Shown here: piece after piece, positions 18,595 through 26,673 of the stretch
Numbering within the stretch: the stretch's first letter is position 1
Layout: every line of letters starts with the position of its first letter
NCBI GenBank assembly: GCA_902762655.1
Contig: CACWOZ010000023.1
Span: forward strand, 1 to 55,951
Direction of reading: 5' to 3'
Length of the DNA: 55,951 nucleotides
Origin: an uncultured Bacteroidia bacterium
Lineage (GTDB): Bacteria; Bacteroidota; Bacteroidia; Bacteroidales; UBA932
Translations under genes and position numbers: made by a program
The notes under the pieces: model-generated
Seen by the model: only the letters and a program-made list of their open reading frames with translations
The model's database searches: none
Told to the model about the DNA's origin: nothing

Positions 18595-19437
18595 CTATTT
18601 CAGTTGATCTGTTGCTACCCAGTCCATATCGTTGTAGTCGTCATTCTCACCGCACATACCCCAGATAAAAGTATAATTGCGGGTAGCGCAGGCGCTGTGG
18701 ATGCTCCACTGGGGCGAGATGACCGCCTCTTCGTTGTGCATCCAGATATGACGTGTCTCCTGGGGCTCGCCCATGAAATGGCAGACCGCAGCACCCTCGG
18801 GCACTTCGAAGTAGAAGTATACTTCCATGCGACGGTCATGGGTATGGGCCGGCATTGTGTTCCATGTGCTTCCCGGAGCAAGTTCAGTCATCCCCATCTG
18901 TAACTGGCAGCAAGGCACTACCTCCTTGACCAGCAGACGGTTGATGGTTCGTTCGTTACTCTCTTCGAGACTGCCCAGATGCATCACGACAGCATCTTTC
19001 TTGCTGACCTTCTTAACTCCCGTCTCGCGGTGCGCGGTGGCAGAGCAGAAATAGAAATGAGCAGGCTTGGCGGCATCGTCGCTCTTGAATATGACATGGC
19101 GGTTGCCGCGGCCTACATACAGAGCCTCCTTATATTCGAGATGATACTCTTCTTCGCCCACGACCACAGTACCCGCACCTCCGACATTGATAATGCCGAG
19201 TTCACGGCGCTGGGTGAAGTAATCGGCGCGAAGGATTTCCGGAGCGCTCAGAAGAAGATCTTCCTTCACCGGAACGGCACCTCCGGAGATGATGCGGTCG
19301 AACATGGAGTAGACCATGTTGATCTCATCGGCCACCATTATATTCTGCACGAGATATTCCTTGCGGATGCGCTCGGTGTCGTAGTGTTTCGCATCGACGT
19401 TGCTCGATGCCTGTCGTACTTGGCAATTAAGTTTCAT
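18595..19437 (-). CDS. kduI: 5-dehydro-4-deoxy-D-glucuronate isomerase (DKI isomerase)
   Basis: 280 residues, the normal length for KduI, a cupin-fold cytosolic zinc enzyme. It converts 5-keto-4-deoxyuronate, formed spontaneously from the unsaturated uronate released by GH105, to 2,5-diketo-3-deoxygluconate. Seen in sequence: NINMVYSMFDRII-type N-terminal segment (VADEINMVYSMFDR), FYFCSATAHRE, and the metal-site region PAHTHDRRMEVYFYFEVP (His, His and Glu), followed by HNEEAVISPQWSIHSACATRNYTFIWGM. It starts 3 bp after the kduD stop, forming a two-gene core with it. Confidence 0.97.
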   Translation of the reverse strand: MKLNCQVRQASSNVDAKHYDTERIRKEYLVQNIMVADEINMVYSMFDRIISGGAVPVKEDLLLSAPEILRADYFTQRRELGIINVGGAGTVVVGEEEYHLEYKEALYVGRGNRHVIFKSDDAAKPAHFYFCSATAHRETGVKKVSKKDAVVMHLGSLEESNERTINRLLVKEVVPCCQLQMGMTELAPGSTWNTMPAHTHDRRMEVYFYFEVPEGAAVCHFMGEPQETRHIWMHNEEAVISPQWSIHSACATRNYTFIWGMCGENDDYNDMDWVATDQLK

Positions 19438-19440
19438 ATC

Positions 19441-20244
19441 TTATTTCGGTTGTTTTCCAATATATGCGAGAATACCGCCATCGACATAAAGAATATGTCC
19501 GTTGACGGCGTCTGATGCCTTGGAGGCCAGGAACACTGCAGGGCCTGCGAGTTCGTCAGGATCCAGCCAGCGCCCGGCAGGAGTCTTGCTCACGATGAAA
19601 GCGTCGAAAGGATGGCGGCTGCCGTCCGGCTGACGTTCGCGCAGAGGCGCGGTCTGGCTGGTAGCGATATAGCCGGGGCCAAGGCCGTTGCACTGGATAT
19701 TATACTCGCCATACTCGGAGCAAATGTTACGGGTGAGCATCTTCAAACCACCTTTTGCGGCAGCGTAAGCTGATACCGTCTCACGGCCGAGTTCGCTCAT
19801 CATAGAGCAGATATTGATAATCTTGCCCTCGCGGCGCTCCATCATTTCCGGCAGGACTGCGGCAGAGCAGATATAGGGCGCTACCAGGTCGGTATCTATC
19901 ACCTGCTGGAACTCTCCCCGGGACATCTCGTGCATGGGGATGCGCTTGATTATGCCTGCATTATTGACAAGGATATGTATGGGACCGACCTCCTTGTGGA
20001 TGCGCTCCACCAAGGCTTTGACCTCTTTCTCGTCGGTAACATCGCACACATATCCGTGTACATTTTTGATTCCGGCCTTCTTGTAGGCTTCCAGCCCCTT
20101 TTGTAGGGAGGCCTCGCTACTGCTGTTGAAGATTATATTACTGGCACCAGCCTTGGCGTATGCCTCCGCAATGCTGAAACCGATGCCATGGGACGCTCCG
20201 GTAATCCAGGCATTCTTACCCTCGAGAGAAAACATGTTTGTCAT
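19441..20244 (-). CDS. kduD: 2-dehydro-3-deoxy-D-gluconate 5-dehydrogenase (short-chain dehydrogenase)
   Basis: 267 residues from the ATG at 20244 (MTNMFSLEGKNAWITG). A GTG at 20262 is in frame, but it would place the start inside the operator and promoter, so the ATG is preferred. SDR features: TGASHGIG nucleotide motif (about residue 15), NNAG, catalytic YAAAKGG, and a late GGWL-like specificity loop typical of KduD (AGRWLDPDELAGPAVFLAS). It reduces 2,5-diketo-3-deoxygluconate to 2-keto-3-deoxygluconate using NAD(P)H, in the cytosol. It is the first gene of the pectin unit; the KDG kinase and aldolase needed next are not in the window. Confidence 0.95.
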   Translation of the reverse strand: MTNMFSLEGKNAWITGASHGIGFSIAEAYAKAGASNIIFNSSSEASLQKGLEAYKKAGIKNVHGYVCDVTDEKEVKALVERIHKEVGPIHILVNNAGIIKRIPMHEMSRGEFQQVIDTDLVAPYICSAAVLPEMMERREGKIINICSMMSELGRETVSAYAAAKGGLKMLTRNICSEYGEYNIQCNGLGPGYIATSQTAPLRERQPDGSRHPFDAFIVSKTPAGRWLDPDELAGPAVFLASKASDAVNGHILYVDGGILAYIGKQPK

Positions 20245-20250
20245 AATTAC

Positions 20251-20262
20251 GTGCACGGGCAC
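20251..20262. promoter_or_regulatory. Operator-like inverted repeat upstream of kduD
   Basis: GTGC-ACGG-GCAC, the same core as at 14778-14793 before GH28 (13 identical bases with the preceding C). It lies 6 bp upstream of the kduD ATG and directly downstream of the putative -7 box, a good position for repression at the transcription start. Arms are 4 bp here against 8 bp at the GH28 site. Confidence 0.65.
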
Positions 20263-20288
20263 AAAGCCACATTATGCAAAATTAACAA
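20262..20288 (-). promoter_or_regulatory. Putative kduD promoter
   Basis: On the minus strand TTG (20288-20286), a 16-base spacer, then TGGCTTTG (20269-20262), one mismatch from the TAnnTTTG -7 box. The last base is shared with the operator-like repeat. The spacing is slightly short, so this is a moderate call. Confidence 0.45.
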
Positions 20289-20296
20289 TTTTTTTC

Positions 20297-20304
20297 TAAC
20301 TTCG
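20297..20304 (+). promoter_or_regulatory. Putative aroE -7 box (near-leaderless)
   Basis: TAACTTCG, one mismatch from TAnnTTTG, ends 6 bases before the aroE ATG. If used, the transcript would begin at or very near the start codon. Confidence 0.4.
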
Positions 20305-20310
20305 CCTTGT

Positions 20311-21030
20311 ATGAACAAATTCGGATTGATAGGGCATCCTATAGGGCACTCAGCTAGCCCGGAACTATTTGCCCGCGCATATGCCGGAAGGTGGCCGTAC
20401 GATTTGATTGAGGGTTCGGACTTTAATCTCTCCTGGCAAAAGTTTCTTTCTGATTACAAAGCAATTAACATCACAGCGCCATTCAAGGAAGATGCTTTTC
20501 GCAAAGTACTGGAATGCGGGGTTTTGGGCGGCGGCAAGTCGGCCGAGACTTCCGAAGATGCAATCCGTTCTATCGGGGCTATCAATATCGCGGTCAAAGA
20601 AGATGACGGGATGGTGCACGGCTACAATTCCGATTACCTGGGAGTCCTTGAACTGTTGCGCGAGCGCGGATTCGGGCACGAGTCCACTGTCGTGGTCGCC
20701 GGATTCGGCGGCGCCGGGAAAGCCGCAGCCGCTGCGGCAAGGGTTCTTGGTTGCGATGTAATAGTCTGCAACCGCACTCGTCACACCCAGGACATCCGTC
20801 CGCTCGACGAACTTCCGGTCCTTGCCGGAGTTGCGGATCTTCTCATCTATACCCTGGCCTTCCCCATACCGGGGCTGGACGCGTTGGAAGTACCTGCAAT
20901 CCTGGAGGCAAACTACCGCACCCCCTGCCTTGCCGGCCGCTCAGGATACATTCCCGGCACTGAATGGCACAAAGCACAGGCGGTTACAGGTTACCCTCTA
21001 ATGACAGGGGTAAATGTTTCTTCTTTTTAG
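20311..21030 (+). CDS. aroE: Shikimate dehydrogenase
   Basis: 239 residues from ATG 20311 (MNKFGLIGHPIGHSASPELF); the frame is open further upstream but the family N terminus begins here. GHSASP binds shikimate, NITAPFKE carries the catalytic lysine (about residue 60), VVAGFGGAGKAAAAA is the nucleotide-binding loop and VCNRT follows beta-2. It reduces 3-dehydroshikimate to shikimate in aromatic amino acid synthesis. It is on the short side for the family, as is usual in Bacteroidota. Divergent from kduD, with a 66-bp shared upstream region. Nothing links it to pectin use; it marks the start of the housekeeping segment. Confidence 0.93.
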   Translation: MNKFGLIGHPIGHSASPELFARAYAGRWPYDLIEGSDFNLSWQKFLSDYKAINITAPFKEDAFRKVLECGVLGGGKSAETSEDAIRSIGAINIAVKEDDGMVHGYNSDYLGVLELLRERGFGHESTVVVAGFGGAGKAAAAAARVLGCDVIVCNRTRHTQDIRPLDELPVLAGVADLLIYTLAFPIPGLDALEVPAILEANYRTPCLAGRSGYIPGTEWHKAQAVTGYPLMTGVNVSSF

Positions 21031-21040
21031 TTTTTTTTCG

Positions 21041-21048
21041 TACCTTGC
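21041..21048 (+). promoter_or_regulatory. Putative ssb -7 box
   Basis: TACCTTGC preceded by a T-rich tract, 20 bases before the ssb ATG; close to the TAnnTTTG consensus. No convincing -33 box. Confidence 0.4.
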
Positions 21049-21068
21049 AAGTCCTAAAAAATTGAGTT

Positions 21069-21617
21069 ATGAGTTTGAATAAAGTTATGCTGATCGGTAA
21101 CGTTGGAAGAGACCCGAATGTACGTTACCTTGATGGAAATGCCGGCGGCCAGGGATCCAAAGTCGCCACCTTTACACTTGCTACCACTGAGAGGTACAGA
21201 GACCGCAGCGGAGAGACCAGAGAGAATACGGAATGGCACAACATCGTGGCTTGGCGCAATTCCGCAGACCTTGCAGAAAAGTTCATACACAAAGGAACCC
21301 AGATTTATGTCGAAGGACGGCTCCGCACACGCTCCTACACCGATCAGGCAGGAGTGCAGAAGTACACCACCGAAGTAGTCGCCGACAACATCCAGTTGCT
21401 CGGACGCCGTCAGGACGGCGAAGACGGCGGACAGCCCCGCCAGCAGTATGGAGGACAACAGTTTGGCGGAGGACAGCAGCAATATGGCGCACCGGCCCAG
21501 CCTGCTTATCATCAGCCCCAATATGGCCAGCCAGCACCTCCCGTGCAGACAGAAGCCCCCGTGCAGCCTGCTGCGACCGGACTCGAATCCGACCCCAGCG
21601 ACGACCTGCCGTTCTAG
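21069..21617 (+). CDS. ssb: Single-stranded DNA-binding protein
   Basis: 182 residues. OB fold at about 1-110 (MSLNKVMLIGNVGRDP, NTEWHNIVAW, GTQIYVEGRLRTRSY), then a Gln/Gly/Pro-rich flexible linker and the acidic tip DPSDDLPF that docks replication and repair proteins. Binds ssDNA as a tetramer during replication, repair and recombination. It lies 38 bp after aroE and is followed by a short dispersed-repeat-like sequence. All family features are intact. Confidence 0.97.
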   Translation: MSLNKVMLIGNVGRDPNVRYLDGNAGGQGSKVATFTLATTERYRDRSGETRENTEWHNIVAWRNSADLAEKFIHKGTQIYVEGRLRTRSYTDQAGVQKYTTEVVADNIQLLGRRQDGEDGGQPRQQYGGQQFGGGQQQYGAPAQPAYHQPQYGQPAPPVQTEAPVQPAATGLESDPSDDLPF

Positions 21618-21654
21618 TAGATTCCATCACCTGCCCTGCAGGTTCGGAATGACA
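21618..21654. repeat. Short dispersed-repeat-like element after ssb
   Basis: Begins TAGATTC directly after the ssb stop and ends CGGAATGACA. The same ends flank the related element at 23035-23062. The middle contains the small inverted repeat ACCTGC/GCAGGT. Such short elements are widely scattered between genes in some Bacteroidota genomes; only two are seen here. Confidence 0.5.
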
Positions 21655-21672
21655 TAACAATAAAGACAAGCA

Positions 21673-23037
21673 ATGACAGAAAAAATACAAAAGCTGATGA
21701 ACGACAGCGCCTTGGCACGTTGGGGCGCACTCATCTCTATTGCGCTGATGATGTTCTTTGCATACCTGTTCGCAGACATCCTCTCTCCGCTTAAGTCCAC
21801 TCTGGAAAGCGTACGCGGCTGGGACAGCGCCACCTTCGGCACCTATGCCGGAGGAGAATATTTCCTTAACGTTTTCTGCTTCTTCCTTATCTTCGCAGGT
21901 ATCATCCTCGACAAGATGGGAGTCAGGTTCACCGGAATCCTGTCCGCAAGCCTGATGGTAGGAGGTGCTTTCATTAAATACATCGGCGTGAGCGACTGGT
22001 TCCAGGCCACAGAATTCTGCAACTGGCTTGGCAGTTGGTGGACATCTTTCCCCGCCAGCGCGAAGATGGCCACACTCGGTTTCATGATTTTCGGCTGCGG
22101 TTGCGAAATGGGCGGCACAACCGTCTCCAAAGCCATTGCCAAATGGTTCAAGGGCAAAGAGATGGCCATGGCGATGGGAGTTGAAATGAGCATCGCCCGT
22201 CTTGGCGTGTTCGCCGCGATGTGGCTTTCTCCCGCAATCTCCAAGGCCGCCGTCGACACGGTGGGCGCTCCCGTACTTGCAGGTGCGCTCCTGCTTTGCA
22301 TCGGCCTGCTCACCTTCACCTGCTTCACCTTCATGGACAAGAAGTTCGACAAGCAGCTTGAGGAGATTGGCGAGAGCGACACTTCCAAGGCGGACGAATT
22401 CCAGATAAAAGACCTTGGTATTATCTTCCGCTCGAAGATGTTCTGGATCGTATCCATCCTCTGCGTGCTATACTACAGCGGAATCTTCCCCTTCCAGAAA
22501 TTCGCCCCCAACTACCTTGAGGTCACCCTTGGCGTGGAGGCTGATTTTGCAGCCAGACTGTTCAGCGTATTCCCCATCCTTGCAATGGTGCTGACCCCGT
22601 TCCTCGGCTTGTTCCTGGACAAAAAAGGGAAAGGTGCAACCATGCTTCTTGTGGGTGCGATAATTATGGTTATCTGCCATCTGAGTTTCGCATTCCTGCT
22701 TCCGGTGGCCAAGTCTTCCGCACTCGCAGTGGTGCTCATCCTCGTTCTCGGAGTGAGTTTTTCGCTGGTTCCCGCTGCACTTTGGCCCAGCGTGCCAAAA
22801 ATCATTGATGAAAAAGTGCTCGGAAGCGCTTACTGCCTCATTTTCTGGGTCCAGAACATAGGCCTCTGGGGAGTTCCGCTTCTCATCGGCAACGTAGAGA
22901 AGGCTACCGGCGGCTATACCGTACCCATGATCATCTTCGCCAGCTTCGGCGTGATCGCTTTCATCTTCAGCCTGCTCCTCAAGGCAGAAGACAAGAAGAA
23001 GGGATACGGCCTGGAACTTCCGAACATAAAGGACTAG
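21673..23037 (+). CDS. Major facilitator superfamily transporter (first of a tandem pair)
   Basis: 454 residues with about 12 hydrophobic membrane segments and the MFS loop between helices 2 and 3 (ILDKMGVRFTG). The middle (about residues 225-255) is a charged cytosolic loop. It is clearly paralogous to the next gene: WGALISIALMMFFAYLFADI aligns with its N terminus, and GWDSATFGTY, KWFKGKEMAMAMGVE, YYSGIFPFQKFAPNYL and SLVPAALWPSVPKI have direct counterparts. The substrate is unknown. It is bounded on both sides by short related repeats. The position ahead of dxs suggests one transcription unit but gives no functional clue. Confidence 0.88.
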   Translation: MTEKIQKLMNDSALARWGALISIALMMFFAYLFADILSPLKSTLESVRGWDSATFGTYAGGEYFLNVFCFFLIFAGIILDKMGVRFTGILSASLMVGGAFIKYIGVSDWFQATEFCNWLGSWWTSFPASAKMATLGFMIFGCGCEMGGTTVSKAIAKWFKGKEMAMAMGVEMSIARLGVFAAMWLSPAISKAAVDTVGAPVLAGALLLCIGLLTFTCFTFMDKKFDKQLEEIGESDTSKADEFQIKDLGIIFRSKMFWIVSILCVLYYSGIFPFQKFAPNYLEVTLGVEADFAARLFSVFPILAMVLTPFLGLFLDKKGKGATMLLVGAIIMVICHLSFAFLLPVAKSSALAVVLILVLGVSFSLVPAALWPSVPKIIDEKVLGSAYCLIFWVQNIGLWGVPLLIGNVEKATGGYTVPMIIFASFGVIAFIFSLLLKAEDKKKGYGLELPNIKD

Positions 23038-23062
23038 ATTCTTCGCTGCGCTCAGAATGGCA
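23035..23062. repeat. Short dispersed-repeat-like element overlapping the second MFS start codon
   Basis: TAGATTCTTCGCTGCGCTCAGAATGGCA-type sequence: its TAG is the stop of the first MFS gene and its AATGGCA holds the ATG of the second. On the minus strand it reads CHSERSEES, the spurious peptide typical of a common dispersed intergenic repeat. It shares TAGATTC and GAATGRCA ends with 21618-21654. Confidence 0.6.
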
Positions 23063-24337
23063 ACTCGTAGGTGGCTTCCATGGATCGCTCTGGCATGCCT
23101 TGTGGTGCCGATGTTCGGCTCCTACTTCTTCGACGATATGTTCTCGAGCATATCGTTCCTGTTCAGCGATCCATCCCATATCGCTCTCGGATGGGATTCG
23201 GCCGGCTACGGACTCTACACCAGCGGCTATTCTGTCCTCTGCGTATTCGGAGGGCTGATCGTGTGCGGAATGCTCCTCGACAAATGGGGAGTGCGCATCA
23301 CCGGGTCCATATTCGTGGGTATGATGGCCGCCGGGGCAGCCCTGGTTCTCTGGGCCATCACCTCCGGCCTCGCTCCGAAACAGTCCCTCACCGTAGCATA
23401 CATTGGATGTATGATCTTCGGACTGGGCAGCGAGATTGCGGGAGTGGCTGTCACGCGCAGTATCGCCCGCTGGTTCAAGGACGGGCCTATGGCCTTCGCT
23501 ATGGGCCTGCAACTCGCAATAGCGAGACTGGGCACTGCCTTCGCACTTGTAATGGCTCCCCAACTGGTGCCCACCAAGACCTGCTATGCGTCCTATACCC
23601 TTGCCGAAACGGCCAGGCCTGCAACGCTCGGTCTCGGACTTCTGCTTCTCGGATGCATCCTTTGGGCGGTGTTCGTAGCACTGGATGCCAAACGCTACCC
23701 TGCTGCGAAGGATGACGCAAAGAGCGATGAATTCCACTTCTCAGACGTCCTTAAGGTTCTCACCAACAAGAGGTTCATCATCATCTCTCTTCTCTGCGTA
23801 TTCTTCTACAGCAGCATCATAGCTTTCAAGAAGTTCGCAGGTGCGATCCTGGTGCCCCGCTTCGACGTGCCCGCCGAGGCGGCAAGCTGGATGGTGAGCA
23901 TGCTGCCGTTCGCAACGGTGATATTCGCCCCGCTTTTCGGCATTCTGGTCGACAAGGTAGGACATGGCACAAAATGGATGCTTGCCGGTGCCCTACTGGC
24001 TCTTACCGCCCATCTGCTGCTTGCCTTCGCCCCTGCCGGAGTGCCTTTCTGGGGATATCTCGCAATGGTATTCCTAGGATTCGGCTACTCACTGGTGCCC
24101 GCAGCGATGTGGCCGTCGGTTCCCAGGATAGTGCCGGACAAGGTGCTCGGAACCGCCTATTCCCTCATCTACTGGATACAGAACCTGGGACTGATGCTGT
24201 TCAAGATGCTCGCGGGCGTCATTCTTGGCAAGGCCGCAGCCGGAGCAGGCCCTGTACATGTAGAGCTTATGTTCGTAGGTGTATGCATTATGGCACTTAT
24301 GCTCTCCGCCGAACTGCATCGAGTCAAATTGAATTGA
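23057..24337 (+). CDS. Major facilitator superfamily transporter (second of a tandem pair)
   Basis: 426 residues, about 12 membrane segments, loop motif MLLDKWGVRITG between helices 2 and 3. Parallels to the upstream paralogue include GWDSAGYGLYTSGYS, RWFKDGPMAFAMGLQ, FYSSIIAFKKFAGAIL and SLVPAAMWPSVPRI. The start codon lies inside a short dispersed repeat, 19 bp after the previous stop; no later ATG precedes the first helix, so the repeat seems to supply the start. Substrate unknown. The pair could form alternative carriers, as both are complete. Confidence 0.87.
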   Translation: MATRRWLPWIALACLVVPMFGSYFFDDMFSSISFLFSDPSHIALGWDSAGYGLYTSGYSVLCVFGGLIVCGMLLDKWGVRITGSIFVGMMAAGAALVLWAITSGLAPKQSLTVAYIGCMIFGLGSEIAGVAVTRSIARWFKDGPMAFAMGLQLAIARLGTAFALVMAPQLVPTKTCYASYTLAETARPATLGLGLLLLGCILWAVFVALDAKRYPAAKDDAKSDEFHFSDVLKVLTNKRFIIISLLCVFFYSSIIAFKKFAGAILVPRFDVPAEAASWMVSMLPFATVIFAPLFGILVDKVGHGTKWMLAGALLALTAHLLLAFAPAGVPFWGYLAMVFLGFGYSLVPAAMWPSVPRIVPDKVLGTAYSLIYWIQNLGLMLFKMLAGVILGKAAAGAGPVHVELMFVGVCIMALMLSAELHRVKLN

Positions 24338-24350
24338 ATCCGTACCGAGA

Positions 24351-26222
24351 ATGTACCCGCTGCTAGACAAAATAAACTCCCCGGCCGACATCAAACGCCT
24401 CGACTTGAATGAGTTGAAGCAGTTGTGCGCGGAGTTGCGCCACTATATCATCAAGGTCTGCTCGACCAACCCGGGGCACTTGGGATCCAGCCTTGGTGCT
24501 GTGGAACTTATTGTCGGGTATCACTATGTCTATGACAGCCCTGCCGACAAGATAGTATTCGATGTGGGCCACCAGGCCTACGCCCATAAGATTCTGACAG
24601 GGCGGAGAGAGGCATTCCGGACGCTGCGCAGATCCGGAGGGCTCAGCGGATTCCCCCGCAGGGATGAAAGCGAATACGACAGTTTCGGCGTGGGTCATTC
24701 CTCGACATCGGTTTCGGCTGCCCTCGGGCTGGCTGAGGCCGCACGCCTGCAGGGGAGGAAAGAGAAAGTAGTCGCCCTTATAGGCGACGGTGCCCTTACT
24801 GGAGGCCTTGCATTCGAGGGCCTGAATAATGCCGGTGCCGGTAACGCCGACCTGCTCGTCATCCTCAACGACAACGAGATATCCATAGACCACAACCTCG
24901 GAGGCCTGCATAATTATCTTCTCAAGGTGACAACCTCCCAGCGCTACAACGCATTGAAGGACAAAGTGTGGAACGTTCTGGGAGAGAGAGGGCTCAGGCA
25001 TGCAATACAGCGGTGGTGGAGGAGCCTCAAGTCCTGGATGGTCAAGCGCACAGGAGGGGACCTTTTCGAGGCCCTGGGATTCAGGTACTTCGGGCCTATA
25101 GACGGCAACGACATAGAGGCGGTAGTAATGGCTCTCCGGCGCATCAAGAACATCAGCGGTCCGCGTGTGCTGCATGCGCACACCGTCAAAGGAAAAGGGT
25201 TTCCAGCCTCGGAGGCGGATCCCTACACCTGGCACGCCCCGGGCAAGTTCGACCCCGAAACCGGCAAGCGCCTGAACGGCCCATATCCCGCAGACAGATA
25301 TCAGGACGTGTTCGGCCAGGTGCTCTGCGAACTCGCGGAGAAAGACTCTCGCGTGGTCGGCATAACGCCCGCCATGGCCAGCGGATGCGGAATGAGCAAG
25401 TTCGCAATACGATTCCCGGACCGTTTCTACGACGTAGGGATAGAGGAAGAGCACGCGGTAACCTTCTCAGCGGGGCTTGCCGCCGGGGGAATGAGACCGT
25501 TCTGCAACATCTATTCTTCCTTTGCGCAAAGGGCCTACGACCAGATTGTACACGACGTAGCCCTGCAGAAACTCCCGGTGGTACTCTGTTTCGACCGGGC
25601 CGGATTGGTCGGCGAGGACGGAGCCACACACCACGGGGTCTTCGACATAGCCGCCCTGCGTACGGTTCCGGACACTATTATCAGCTCTCCAAAAGATGAG
25701 GCCGAACTGAAGAACCTGATGTACACCGCCCTTAACACAGATCACGGTCCATTCATTATAAGGTACCCGCGCGGGTGCGGAGAAGGTGTGCAATGGAAAG
25801 ATGCCCCTTATGAACTGCTCCCTGCAGGCAAGGCGGAAGAACTTGCTGAAGGAAGCGAAATCGCATTGGTATGCACAGGCCCTGCTACGAGCATGGCGTT
25901 GCGTGTCGCAGAAAAATTCGACGGGAAAGCCGGAGTTTACAACTTCCGCTTCGTGAAGCCGCTGGACACGGAAATGCTCGACAGGATAGCCGGGAAATAC
26001 CGTCATGTGCTCACGATTGAGGACGGAAGTCTCAAGGGCGGGCTTTTTGGAGCCGTAGCCGAATACTATGCCGGCAAAGAGCCGGCCCCCACCATCGAAG
26101 GATGCGGCATTCCGGACAACTTCATCAGGCAAGCGTCCAAAGACGAAGAGTGGGCGATTTGCGGGATTGATGAAAAATCTGTTTCGAAAAAGATTGAAAA
26201 TTTTTTGGAGAATCGTAAATAA
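24351..26222 (+). CDS. dxs: 1-deoxy-D-xylulose-5-phosphate synthase
   Basis: 623 residues, standard length. The thiamine-diphosphate enzyme joins pyruvate and glyceraldehyde 3-phosphate, the first step of the MEP isoprenoid pathway. Seen: CSTNPGHLGSSLGAVEL near the start, GHSSTSVSAALGLAEA, the TPP motif GDGALTGGLAFEGLNNAG (about 148-165) with NDNEISID, VKGKGFPASE, the transketolase-type pyrimidine domain (FYDVGIEEEHAVTFSAGLA, DRAGLVGEDGATHHGVFD) and the C-terminal domain with LTIEDG. It starts 13 bp after the second MFS gene. The tRNA promoter overlaps its last codons. Confidence 0.97.
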   Translation: MYPLLDKINSPADIKRLDLNELKQLCAELRHYIIKVCSTNPGHLGSSLGAVELIVGYHYVYDSPADKIVFDVGHQAYAHKILTGRREAFRTLRRSGGLSGFPRRDESEYDSFGVGHSSTSVSAALGLAEAARLQGRKEKVVALIGDGALTGGLAFEGLNNAGAGNADLLVILNDNEISIDHNLGGLHNYLLKVTTSQRYNALKDKVWNVLGERGLRHAIQRWWRSLKSWMVKRTGGDLFEALGFRYFGPIDGNDIEAVVMALRRIKNISGPRVLHAHTVKGKGFPASEADPYTWHAPGKFDPETGKRLNGPYPADRYQDVFGQVLCELAEKDSRVVGITPAMASGCGMSKFAIRFPDRFYDVGIEEEHAVTFSAGLAAGGMRPFCNIYSSFAQRAYDQIVHDVALQKLPVVLCFDRAGLVGEDGATHHGVFDIAALRTVPDTIISSPKDEAELKNLMYTALNTDHGPFIIRYPRGCGEGVQWKDAPYELLPAGKAEELAEGSEIALVCTGPATSMALRVAEKFDGKAGVYNFRFVKPLDTEMLDRIAGKYRHVLTIEDGSLKGGLFGAVAEYYAGKEPAPTIEGCGIPDNFIRQASKDEEWAICGIDEKSVSKKIENFLENRK

Positions 26223-26234
26223 TCAGTATCTTTG
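26204..26234 (+). promoter_or_regulatory. Promoter of the tRNA-tuf cluster
   Basis: TTTG (26204-26207), 19-base spacer, TATCTTTG (26227-26234): a full match to the Bacteroidota housekeeping promoter TTTG-N19-TAnnTTTG. It sits at the 3' end of dxs, 30 bases ahead of the first tRNA. The best promoter in the window. Confidence 0.85.
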
Positions 26235-26264
26235 CAGTCCTTTTGAATAAAGGCTTGAAATATT

Positions 26265-26338
26265 GCCGATGTAGCTCAGCTGGCCAGAGCACGTGATTTG
26301 TAATCTCGGGGTCGACGGTTCGAATCCGCCCATCGGCT
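26265..26338 (+). tRNA. tRNA-Thr (anticodon TGT)
   Basis: Cloverleaf with acceptor GCCGATG/CATCGGC, discriminator T, D stem GCTC/GAGC, anticodon loop TTTGTAA and TTCGAAT T-loop. The anticodon stem CGTGA/TCTCG has a central U-U pair and the T stem GACGG/CCGCC an A-C pair. CCA is not encoded. Confidence 0.95.
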
Positions 26339-26372
26339 CACTCTGGTGCCTGGAGCACATCAGACACAACTT

Positions 26373-26452
26373 GGGAGGATCGCATAGCGGCAATTGCGGC
26401 GGACTGTAAATCCGCTCCTTCGGGTTCGGTGGTTCGAGTCCACCTCCTCCCA
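26373..26452 (+). tRNA. tRNA-Tyr (anticodon GTA)
   Basis: Acceptor GGGAGGA/TCCTCCC, discriminator A, anticodon loop CTGTAAA, T stem GGTGG/CCACC, and an extended variable arm as expected for bacterial tRNA-Tyr. CCA is not encoded. Confidence 0.95.
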
Positions 26453-26488
26453 CAATACTGGAGCGGAAGCAGAGTCTTCCCCCTGATA

Positions 26489-26560
26489 GCGGGGTTCGTA
26501 TAATGGCTATTATGCCAGCCTTCCAAGCTGGAAATGGGAGTTCGATTCTCCTACCCCGCT
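26489..26560 (+). tRNA. tRNA-Gly (anticodon TCC)
   Basis: Acceptor GCGGGGT/ACCCCGC, discriminator T, anticodon loop CTTCCAA between CCAGC/GCTGG, T-loop TTCGATT. CCA is not encoded. Confidence 0.95.
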
Positions 26561-26569
26561 CAAAAGTAA

Positions 26570-26641
<72 letters not shown>

Positions 26642-26673
26642 CTTTTTTTTGATAACTTTTATATCATAATATT

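Noticed and set aside
20245-20262. GTG start for kduD at 20262
   Set aside because: The codons would be formed by the operator-like repeat itself; ATG 20244 gives the family-typical N terminus.
22979-23737. Minus-strand frame containing CHSERSEES
   Set aside because: Antisense to the second MFS gene; the peptide is a known mark of dispersed repeats rather than a protein.
26642-26650. Terminator at the T run after tRNA-Thr(GGT)
   Set aside because: No separate hairpin precedes it apart from the tRNA itself, and tuf has no clear promoter of its own, so read-through is more likely.
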